Below, one piece after another: positions 23,356 through 28,877 of a DNA stretch of 28,877 nucleotides (position 1 is the first letter of the stretch; each line of letters opens with the position of its first letter). Source of the DNA: CAYVJW01 sp964451885 (GTDB taxonomy: Bacteria > Patescibacteriota > Gracilibacteria > UBA4473); contig CAYVJW010000005.1 in NCBI GenBank assembly GCA_964451885.1, positions 1 to 28,877 on the forward strand, given 5' to 3'. The notes beneath the pieces were generated by a model. The model saw only the letters and a program-made list of their open reading frames with translations, made no database searches and had not been told where the DNA came from. The translations under genes and the position numbers were made by a program.

Positions 23356-23906
23356 TATTGATAAACTCGGGAAGAAATAGTGGTTTGAAGGTTAATGTTT
23401 ACATCGGGGGAGTGTTTTGCTTCAGCTTTCATTAGTATAGTTACTTTTGGTTGGAGTTGAGCAGTTATTTCACACAGATTATCGGAATTGAAGGGATCAA
23501 GGTTTGGAGTAATAAAAAAAGATAAAATATCTATTTTAAATTTATCGGATAATAAAGGAGTTTCATTCATGAGAAGTTGGTTTTCTGTATTTTTTTCAAA
23601 AATATAATTATTATTACTGTTACCTATACATAATTTTGAGGGGGAGGTGATTGTTTGTTCTCCACAAGAACCTGTAGGATTTGTATAAGCGTTATAATCT
23701 ATTGAATAATCTCGAATCTTGTCTGCCATTCTTACCATGGCAAAATGAACTTCTTTTTGAAGTTGTCTTGAAAGGTTAATGGTATGGTTTACTTTTACCA
23801 TTTGCCAATATCCTAATAAAACACTACTCAGGACCATTCCCGTAATAACTACGGCAACTAGTACTTCAATGAGGGTAAAGGCTTTAGATTTTATTACGTT
23901 CTTCAT
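23355..23906 (-). CDS. Prepilin-like protein (PilW-type position)
   Basis: A prepilin N-terminal methylation motif, SKAFTLIEVLVAVVITGMV, follows a short leader MKNVIK. The residue before the cleavage site is Ala instead of the usual Gly, which some prepilin peptidases tolerate. The ORF is open up to 23981, but the ATG at 23906 gives a normal leader and overlaps the stop of the upstream prepilin by four bases (ATGA), so I chose it. The rest, about 160 residues, includes QLQKEVHFAMVRMADKIRDY after the helix, as in PilW-like minor pilins, and a probable disulfide (SCGEQT, KLCIGN). Role in pilus initiation is inferred from position and motif. Confidence 0.82.
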   Translation of the reverse strand: MKNVIKSKAFTLIEVLVAVVITGMVLSSVLLGYWQMVKVNHTINLSRQLQKEVHFAMVRMADKIRDYSIDYNAYTNPTGSCGEQTITSPSKLCIGNSNNNYIFEKNTENQLLMNETPLLSDKFKIDILSFFITPNLDPFNSDNLCEITAQLQPKVTILMKAEAKHSPDVNINLQTTISSRVYQ

Positions 23907-24466
23907 TTTTTCCAGTTGGTTAATATTTCTGAAATTATTATGCTTTCTTTGCCTCCTCTTGTTTCCCAGAAGGTTTCGCATGAAATCTTTATTTCTTCCG
24001 GGGTAGTTGGATCTTTTGTTGAAGTAAGTTTCCTAAAGAATTTTGATGGGGTATCATCAGACCATTTTATGGGTTCTTCATTAGTATTGTTATAAAGGGA
24101 TATGTCTACTCCAAGGTCTTTTTGGCAATTTATGTTTATGCTACTAAGGTCTTTTTGGCATTTAATGCCACTAAGAAGGTTTGCAGGAAGTGAATTTGGC
24201 TTTATAGAAAATTCATTATTATGTCCTCCTTCATACTCAAATGCACAATCCCATGGGAGATTTTGTCTCCAGGCAGTATCTCTAATGTTTCTCGCGAGTT
24301 CCAGGCATTCCTGAGTTAGATAAGTGGCCATAAATCTATTTTTATTTTTTTGAGCTGTGTTTATCGAAACGGTGAGCATAGATGTTCCGGCAATAAGGGC
24401 TAAAACTAGCACACCGACCAAAACGATCGTTTCTAGTAGTGAGATTCCGTGATATTTTTGCGTCAT
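23903..24466 (-). CDS. Prepilin-like protein (PilV-type position)
   Basis: Leader MTQKYHG, cleavage after G7, then ISLLETIVLVGVLVLALIAGTSML, a type IV pilin helix with Glu at +5. The helix is followed by RFMATYLTQECLELARNIRDTAWR, the pattern A..la.e.lE..R.....W of PilV/GspI-like minor pilins. The globular domain contains paired Cys (WDCAFEYEGG, IKCQKDLS, INCQKDLG). The CQKDL element is repeated within ten residues. Four-base overlaps with both neighbours show tight translational coupling. Confidence 0.82.
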   Translation of the reverse strand: MTQKYHGISLLETIVLVGVLVLALIAGTSMLTVSINTAQKNKNRFMATYLTQECLELARNIRDTAWRQNLPWDCAFEYEGGHNNEFSIKPNSLPANLLSGIKCQKDLSSININCQKDLGVDISLYNNTNEEPIKWSDDTPSKFFRKLTSTKDPTTPEEIKISCETFWETRGGKESIIISEILTNWKK

Positions 24467-24933
24467 CGTATTATTTCGATAAGGCCTGATTTTTTATAGA
24501 GTTTTATACTTCCGGAGTGTTCAGAATCTATGGCAAGGTTTAAAAGCAACTCATCTTCTGCAAAGCCAACGAATTCCATGTCACCATGGGGAGGGAAAAA
24601 TTTAACATCGAATGGATTGGAAAGAAAAACGCCGCTTTGTAATTTTATGGGAGAAGGAGGGACAGAATCATTGGTATTAGAGCAATCAAGTAAAAGAGAA
24701 ATTTCGTTTGAATCTGCTTCCCCAGATACGGCAAAAACCTTTGTGGTGGATCTGGCTGATGAAAAACATTTTTGCAGTGTGGTTTGCACGGTTTGCAATG
24801 ACTCATTGATCCTAAAGTTTTTTCGGTATTCCAGAAAATCAGGAATACTAATGCCGAAGATTATACCAAGGAGAGTTATGGTGATGAGTATCTCTATTAA
24901 AGTAAAACCGTTTTTTGAGGATGTCATTAACAA
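24463..24933 (-). CDS. GspH/FimT-like prepilin
   Basis: Classical class III signal: a leader ending SSKNG, cleavage before FTLIEILITITLLGIIFGISIP, which is the strongest prepilin motif in the window (Glu +5, Pro +22). Residues after the helix, INESLQTVQTTLQKCFSSARSTTKVFAV, fit the GspH/FimT arrangement in which a long helix leads to small beta strands. Two Met codons (MLM) give alternative starts two codons apart. The gene starts nine bases after the pilC stop and overlaps the next prepilin gene by four bases. It could be a minor pilin; the major pilin is usually encoded elsewhere. Confidence 0.85.
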   Translation of the reverse strand: MLMTSSKNGFTLIEILITITLLGIIFGISIPDFLEYRKNFRINESLQTVQTTLQKCFSSARSTTKVFAVSGEADSNEISLLLDCSNTNDSVPPSPIKLQSGVFLSNPFDVKFFPPHGDMEFVGFAEDELLLNLAIDSEHSGSIKLYKKSGLIEIIR

Positions 24934-24942
24934 ATTTGTTCC

Positions 24943-26121
24943 CTAGATTGTTCCAAATGCTTTTTGAAGTTCAAAAATTGGGGTTAAGACAGCCATGGCC
25001 ATAAAGACCACAGCTACCCCTACTATCAATATTACTATCGGTTCTAGTAGTGTAGTCATGTTTTTTAGTTGGCTTTCTACTTCCAACTCATATTGTTCTC
25101 CTACTTTATCTAGAACGTCAGATATATTTCCGCTTTTTTCTCCAATTTCAATTACTTCTCCCAGAATCGGGTCAAGATCTTTTTCCTTTGTAAAGCTTTC
25201 GTAGATGCGCATTCCATTTTCAACATTTAGCTCAATGGTAAACAAAGCGTCTTTGATGACTGAATTTGGCATAATTTCGTTCAATATTCTTAAAGTTTTA
25301 TGAACGGGAATTCCTGCTTTCATGAGTGTGGAGAAATTGTTTGCGATTCGAATTGTTTGAATGTTTCTGATTAATGATCCAATAATAGGAAGATTTAGTA
25401 ATATTTTGTCCCACTCCCGCTTTCCTTCCTCTGAATTTTTCCAGTTTTTAAATACCTGCCAAATGGCCCAAACGCTTATGATAATAACCCACCAAAAATT
25501 TACAAAGAAATTTGATATTCCTATGAGAAGCCTTGTAAAGAAGGGTAATTCTATGGCAAATTCGGAAAATAAAATGGTGAACTTAGGTATGATATATATC
25601 AATACGATAGTTGCTGCGAGAACTATAGCTCCCAATACAGTGGCCGGATAGAGCATGGCAGAGCGAATTTGGCTTTCCAGTTTTATATTTTTTCTTAGTT
25701 GTTCTGCTATAGATTGAAGACTGTCTCTTATTTTCCCGGTTAATTCTCCTGAATGAATCATTTTTATTTCGTATTCAGAAAAAACGGTCGGATATTTTGC
25801 AATGGCATCTGAAAAATGCATTCCCTGGGAATTCATATCGTATGCGATAGTATCTAAAATCCGTTTTAAACGTAAATTTTGTGTTCTTTCGGCCAACATT
25901 TGGAGAGAGCGAATAAAACGCATTCCGGAATTAACCAAAAGTTGTAAGGAATGAAAAAAAAGTTTTTTTTCTTTTAAAGAGATTCGGGAATGATCAATTA
26001 GGAAGTCATTTATTTTTACAAGGGTAGGATCATTTCTTCGGTCGGTTATCCCGTAAATGACTTTACGAGTAGAGTATTCTTTGAAAGATAGTTTTTTCTT
26101 GATGGGGGATTCTTTGGTCAT
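24943..26121 (-). CDS. pilC: Type IV pilus inner-membrane platform protein
   Basis: PilC/GspF platform that transmits the motion of the PilB/PilT motors to the growing pilus. Two T2SF domains are seen: the first begins ISLKEKKLFFHSLQLLVNSGMRFIRSLQML and ends with MIHSGELTGKIRDSL before the membrane helix at about 158-178; the second repeats this as IRIANNFSTLMKAGIPVHKTLRIL and VIEIGEKSGNISDVL before the last helix near 365-385 (PIVILIVGVAVVFMAMAVL). A further helix pair lies around 190-220. Length 392 is typical. The basic N-terminus of about 35 residues is unremarkable. Located between pilO and the prepilin genes. Confidence 0.95.
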   Translation of the reverse strand: MTKESPIKKKLSFKEYSTRKVIYGITDRRNDPTLVKINDFLIDHSRISLKEKKLFFHSLQLLVNSGMRFIRSLQMLAERTQNLRLKRILDTIAYDMNSQGMHFSDAIAKYPTVFSEYEIKMIHSGELTGKIRDSLQSIAEQLRKNIKLESQIRSAMLYPATVLGAIVLAATIVLIYIIPKFTILFSEFAIELPFFTRLLIGISNFFVNFWWVIIISVWAIWQVFKNWKNSEEGKREWDKILLNLPIIGSLIRNIQTIRIANNFSTLMKAGIPVHKTLRILNEIMPNSVIKDALFTIELNVENGMRIYESFTKEKDLDPILGEVIEIGEKSGNISDVLDKVGEQYELEVESQLKNMTTLLEPIVILIVGVAVVFMAMAVLTPIFELQKAFGTI

Positions 26122-26142
26122 TTTTTTCTTTAATTTTCACAG

Positions 26143-26640
26143 TTATTCCTGATATAGCGCGTATATATTGAGGGACAAACCGGCATTTTTTTTGTTCTTT
26201 CCCTTTGACTGAAAACTTAAGTTATCCATTCCAAAAAATCTTTCGTTTTGTTCTATGTAGGAAAGTAAGTTTTTTACTTTATTTCTTTGTCCTTCGACGG
26301 AAAGATTCATTGAAATTTGAGGGGCATTTATTTGTGAATGTTGCCCCAAGGAAAACGCTAGTGAATCAAATGAAAATTCGCTTTTATTTGTAATCTTGAG
26401 AATATCTCTAATTAGATTTTCTTGTTCGGGATTTGCTGGAATATTCTTTTTTATGTTTAAGTTTGCTATATTTGACCTTAATTTTAAAAGTTCTTCTTTT
26501 TCTTTCTTTTTTTCTTCCAGTTTTTTTACTAATTCTTCGTTTTTTAGTTGTAGCTGGTTTACTTCTCCAAAAAGGGGGATAATAAATAAGCCAAGAGCCA
26601 GTGCGCAAACAACTATTGCCAAAATGTTCCAGTTTTTCAT
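26143..26640 (-). CDS. pilO: PilO-like pilus alignment protein
   Basis: Bitopic inner-membrane protein: helix at about 6-25 (ILAIVVCALALGLFIIPLF), then a coiled coil rich in Leu, Lys and Glu at about 29-63 (QLKNEELVKKLEEKKKEKEELL), then a small alpha/beta domain (SINAPQISMNLSVEGQRNKVKNLLSYIEQNERFF ends as the PilO pattern l.v.G.y..l..fl..ie...R). Its heterodimer with PilN holds the cytoplasmic ring. The length of 165 is a little short of the usual 200. Evidence is topology, the ferredoxin-like core pattern and the position next to pilN and pilC. Confidence 0.78.
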   Translation of the reverse strand: MKNWNILAIVVCALALGLFIIPLFGEVNQLQLKNEELVKKLEEKKKEKEELLKLRSNIANLNIKKNIPANPEQENLIRDILKITNKSEFSFDSLAFSLGQHSQINAPQISMNLSVEGQRNKVKNLLSYIEQNERFFGMDNLSFQSKGKNKKNAGLSLNIYALYQE

Positions 26641-27137
26641 TCTTTTTCGGTGTAATTAAAGGTTAAAGTAAAGGATAATTTGGTTCTTCTACTGTCTTCT
26701 GATGAACTTTTCGATATGGAATGTACAAAAGGGCTTTGGATTCGAGGATTGGATTTAAGTTTTTCAATTAAAAGTGAAACAACCTCCCAATTGGAAGCCT
26801 CTCCATTTACTGATATTTTTTTTTCTCTTCCGGATGAAAAACTCGAAAAGGTTATATTTGAGTCTTCTTGTCTTAAAACCTCGTTGAGTATTTTGGACCA
26901 GGTTATTCGATAATCTTTAGCTGCTTTTAAAATTTCGATTGATTTTTTATTTATGGACCTGTCTTTTGAAATGGAGTTTATTTCTTGCAGTTCTTCTCCG
27001 ATGGCTGCTCCCAGAGTTTTATTGTTGTGTTTTAGGCTGTATTTTTTCCATAAACAGTAACTCGACAGTGATATTGCAACGATTATGATTACAATTACTA
27101 CTTTAGAAAGAACCGATATTTTTTTTTGTTGTTGCAT
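26637..27137 (-). CDS. pilN: PilN-like pilus assembly protein
   Basis: First gene of the operon. Membrane helix at about 11-28 (VVIVIIIVAISLSSYCLW), a short charged region, then RITWSKILNEVLRQEDSNITFSSFSS and INGEASNWEVV-like text: the actual sequence ISVNGEASNWEVVSLLIEKL and the closing RTKLSFTLTFNYTEKE follow the PilN core (i.G.a.....v..fi..L......f......F.l...y). Typical PilN starts with a longer cytoplasmic INLLP motif that binds PilM; this is absent, and no pilM lies upstream, so the link to PilM may differ. Its stop overlaps the pilO start by four bases. Confidence 0.75.
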   Translation of the reverse strand: MQQQKKISVLSKVVIVIIIVAISLSSYCLWKKYSLKHNNKTLGAAIGEELQEINSISKDRSINKKSIEILKAAKDYRITWSKILNEVLRQEDSNITFSSFSSGREKKISVNGEASNWEVVSLLIEKLKSNPRIQSPFVHSISKSSSEDSRRTKLSFTLTFNYTEKE

Positions 27138-27151
27138 TTTTTGTTTTTTTT

Positions 27152-27180
27152 ATTTTATGTTATCTTGTTTCCTGATGCAA
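27152..27180 (-). promoter_or_regulatory. Promoter of the pilus operon
   Basis: Minus strand TTGCAT (27175-27180), 17 bases, TAAAAT (27152-27157), 14 bases before the pilN ATG. The -35 box coincides with the start codon region of the divergent 27175 gene, so the two transcription units share about 40 bases of control DNA. Confidence 0.55.
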
Positions 27181-27861
27181 ATTGAACTTTGGGGTAAGGG
27201 GTATGGGCCATTTGTGTTTGGCCGTGAGGTTTTGAAGAAAGAGCCTGCAGTAGGGCTTAAGTTTTGTGTGCAACAATCGGATAAATCTCCAAAGAGTGTT
27301 ATTGGAGAGTGGGATTTTTGGGATACGGGGGTTCGGAATATTTTAGAAAAGATGACTCGTTTTGGGAGGATAGGTATTTTTTTTGATCGAAAGAATAAGT
27401 TGGCAGGAGAGTTCTTTAGTACTTTAGATATATCGAAATATAAATATGATCCCAAGGATCGTAGAGCAGCAAAAAAACCCTGTGTTTCTGTTTTTGAGAC
27501 ACTGATTTTATGGGAAATGGCAAACGAGGCTATGGCGGACTCGGTTGAATTCCGGCGTTTGGCAAGGAAGTATTTACGTAAAGCAAAGCACATTCATTGC
27601 GATACTATATTTTTTCCGGAAGCGATTATGGGAGAGGAAAAAACTAGAAAAATTCTTCAGCATATTGTCGGAACACAGATGAAGTGTGTTTTTGTATCTG
27701 ATTTTGTTTTTGAAAACGAAGAAATTAAGAAAAAAATAAAGTCTTCTAAAAAACGTAATATTTCTATTATCTCCGGAGATGATGCGGATTTTACGGGTAA
27801 GAGGGCAGAGGGGATTTTGAGAACGAAACTTAAACAATTATCAATTAATAATTATCAATGA
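27175..27861 (+). CDS. Unrecognised protein, possible distant Asp/Glu racemase relative
   Basis: Not securely recognised. The ORF is open from 27085, but the extra 30 residues are antisense to pilN and unlike a protein, so I chose the ATG at 27175 (MQIELWGKGYGPFVFGREVL), giving 228 residues. Alternating strands and helices suggest an alpha/beta fold (FGRIGIFFDRKNK, CVSVFETLILWEMAN, HIHCDTIFFPEAIMG, MKCVFVSDFVF, NISIISGDDADFTG). The CDTIFFPEAI segment sits where MurI-type racemases have DtlvLGCTHyP, but the Cys-Thr-His motif is missing, so racemase activity is doubtful. The C-terminus QLSINNYQ is encoded by AT-rich repeat-like DNA, and the stop overlaps the ribB start by four bases, so the two genes are translationally coupled. 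Confidence 0.65.
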   Translation: MQIELWGKGYGPFVFGREVLKKEPAVGLKFCVQQSDKSPKSVIGEWDFWDTGVRNILEKMTRFGRIGIFFDRKNKLAGEFFSTLDISKYKYDPKDRRAAKKPCVSVFETLILWEMANEAMADSVEFRRLARKYLRKAKHIHCDTIFFPEAIMGEEKTRKILQHIVGTQMKCVFVSDFVFENEEIKKKIKSSKKRNISIISGDDADFTGKRAEGILRTKLKQLSINNYQ

Positions 27862-28466
27862 ACGATGAACATTCTTTTGATCCGTTGGAGAATGTGTTGA
27901 ACGAGTTTTCTAAGGGGAATTTTGTTATTGTTTTTGATGCACATCGGGAGGAGGAGGCTGATTTTTTTCTTTTGGCGGAATTTGTGGCTCCCGAGAAGAT
28001 AAATTTTTTGTTGCATGAGGCTTGTGGGATGATTTGTGTGGCCTCTGGGGCGGAGATTTTGGATTGTTTATCTATTCCTTTGATGACGAAAGAAAATAGC
28101 AGTTTGCACGGGACTAATTTTTGTATACCGGTAGACGCGAAGGAGGGGATTACTACGGGAGTTTCTGCTTCAGATAGAGCAAAAACTATTAAATTATTAA
28201 CACAAACAGACACAAAACCGTCGGATTTTGTGAAACCTGGCCATACGTTTCCCTTGCGGGCGGAAAATGATTTTTCCGTTCGTTTTGGTCATACGGAAGC
28301 GGCTGTGGCTTTAGCTCGAAAATGTGGGAAAATCCCGGCGGTGGTGATTTGTGAGATATTGAATAAGGAAGGGGAGAAAGCTAATTTAGAAGAGGTTTTT
28401 AAAATTGCTGCAAAATATAATTTCACCGTTATTACTTTGGAAAATGTAAAAAGGTATCTTCTGTGA
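27858..28466 (+). CDS. ribB: 3,4-dihydroxy-2-butanone 4-phosphate synthase
   Basis: Converts ribulose 5-phosphate to the four-carbon unit of riboflavin. Family motifs are recognisable: FVIVFDAHREEEADFFLLAEF (family DxEdREnEgDl; the acidic catalytic Glu residues are kept), NFLLHEACGMICVASG (RGLIC), IPVDAKEGITTGVSASDRA (d...GiTTGiSa.DRa), VKPGHTFPLRA, FGHTEAAVALARKCG and VICEILNKEGEKANLEEV. Length 202 fits the stand-alone enzyme without a GTP cyclohydrolase II domain. The Asp-rich first loop is changed (DAHREEE), so activity is likely but not certain. No other rib gene is seen, although the small nucleotidyltransferase at 13038 could in principle act on a flavin. Confidence 0.9.
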   Translation: MNDEHSFDPLENVLNEFSKGNFVIVFDAHREEEADFFLLAEFVAPEKINFLLHEACGMICVASGAEILDCLSIPLMTKENSSLHGTNFCIPVDAKEGITTGVSASDRAKTIKLLTQTDTKPSDFVKPGHTFPLRAENDFSVRFGHTEAAVALARKCGKIPAVVICEILNKEGEKANLEEVFKIAAKYNFTVITLENVKRYLL

Positions 28467-28501
28467 TTTTTTAATTGAGGAAACGAGTCCAATTATTGTA
28501 G

Positions 28502-28702
28502 TTATAAGTTTTTTTTAGCTGCTATATTATCTTCCTTAAGAATTGAATTTAACATTTCTATTTCTGCATTGATCATTTTAATGTCTAATTCTAGATTTTG
28601 CTCTTCTAACATTTTTAGTCGCCTCTGCAGGTAATCCATGTAATCCGTAATTTCGGACCTATTTCTTTGCTTTGTTGCTGTCTTTTTATGTCTTGTATTC
28701 AT
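28502..28702 (-). CDS. Possible small coiled-coil protein
   Basis: Unrecognised 66-residue ORF. The first 15 residues are basic (MNTRHKKTATKQRNR); the rest is one amphipathic helix with a heptad-like Leu/Met/Ile spacing (YLQRRLKMLEEQNLELDIKMINAEIEMLNSIL). Composition is protein-like and no competing ORF occupies this stretch. There is no Shine-Dalgarno sequence before the ATG. It is convergent with ribB and divergent from the truncated ORF at the window end, with 29 bases between the starts. DNA or RNA binding by the basic end is only a guess. Confidence 0.5.
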   Translation of the reverse strand: MNTRHKKTATKQRNRSEITDYMDYLQRRLKMLEEQNLELDIKMINAEIEMLNSILKEDNIAAKKNL

Positions 28703-28731
28703 AATATTGCGACTATTGATTCTTATAAACC

Positions 28732-28877
28732 ATGCTCTTCTTTCGTTTTGAGGAAATGCCTTTTACGCGTATAGCCGATTTTTTGCCGAAGTGGGGGATT
28801 AATGTAACAAAGGAAACTTCGAGTGGGACTTTGCATAAAGAAGTTCCCGGTCTATGTATTGGGAAAGTGCGGGTTCA
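28732..28877 (+). CDS. Truncated ORF at window end, unidentified
   Basis: An open frame from the ATG at 28732 runs off the window (48 codons seen: MLFFRFEEMPFTRIADFLPK onward, with VTKETSSGTLHKEVPGLCIG). A second ATG at 28756 directly follows GAGGAA and is an alternative start, though the spacing is tight. Too short to identify. Confidence 0.5.
   Translation, partial: MLFFRFEEMPFTRIADFLPKWGINVTKETSSGTLHKEVPGLCIGKVRV

Noticed and set aside
23907..23981. 25-residue extension of the PilW-position prepilin
   Set aside because: It overlaps the upstream prepilin gene and would place the cleavage motif too far from the N-terminus; the ATGA overlap at 23906 gives a normal leader.
27085..27174. N-terminal extension of the 27175 gene rich in Cys and Phe
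   Set aside because: Antisense to the pilN membrane segment; the protein-like part begins at the ATG at 27175.
1..28877. UGA recoded as glycine (as in Gracilibacteria/Absconditabacteria)
   Set aside because: Conserved proteins contain no internal UGA and several, such as the glutaredoxin and ribB, end with it.

Overview
The window looks like a chromosomal segment of a small-genome bacterium of the Candidate Phyla Radiation (Patescibacteria), perhaps near Peregrinibacteria; the phylum is an inference. Supporting observations are an AT-rich, densely packed layout, a threonyl-tRNA synthetase without its N-terminal TGS domain, ribosomal and membrane proteins carrying Lys/Glu-rich tails, an isolated purD and ribB, and a type IV pilus operon. 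TAA, TAG and TGA all end recognisable genes and no family protein contains an internal stop, so the standard bacterial code is in use; UGA is not recoded to glycine.

Layout. 1-1188: 3' part of a Lys/Glu-rich membrane protein with a repeated Trp motif. 1178-6984: thrS (-), a glutaredoxin (+), then purD, a DedA-family protein and an enlarged M20 carbamoylase/amidase-type hydrolase (all -). 7203-7880: an unrecognised gene behind a near-consensus promoter, split by an in-frame TAG. 7994-10525: clpB (-), with a degenerate CIRCE operator. 10681-11397: an unknown protein with a Lys/Glu tail. 11495-13439: a nucleotidyltransferase-ftsX-recO cluster (-). 13440-13631: a gap framed by 20-bp inverted arms. 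13632-16232: clpC (-), with a perfect CIRCE operator. 16441-18470: rpsB, a small membrane protein, and tsf (-). 18471-18934: a 464-base AT-rich gap. 18935-22483: a winged-helix/nucleotidyltransferase-like protein, rplS and a PcrA/UvrD helicase (+). 22498-27137: a seven-gene type IV pilus operon, pilN-pilO-pilC followed by four prepilin-like genes (-). 27175-28466: an unrecognised gene overlapping ribB (+). 28502-28702: a possible coiled-coil peptide (-). 28732-end: an unidentified truncated ORF (+).

How the genes fit together. clpB (disaggregase) and clpC (the unfoldase that feeds ClpP) each have a CIRCE operator overlapping their promoter, so both are probably repressed by HrcA and induced by heat. 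The pilus block supplies the inner-membrane alignment proteins, the platform protein and minor pilins; the motor ATPases, PilM, the major pilin and the prepilin peptidase are not in the window. Translation genes (thrS, tsf, rpsB, rplS) and DNA maintenance genes (recO, pcrA) form the housekeeping backbone.

Most worth a second look: the long-range inverted repeat between clpC and the nucleotidyltransferase, whose two mismatches become G-U pairs only in minus-strand RNA; the CIRCE pair; the amber-split gene behind a strong promoter; the repeated Trp motif in the first protein; and the nucleotidyltransferase-like protein that has lost its expected first catalytic Asp. I found no CRISPR array, tRNA, rRNA, insertion sequence or prophage.
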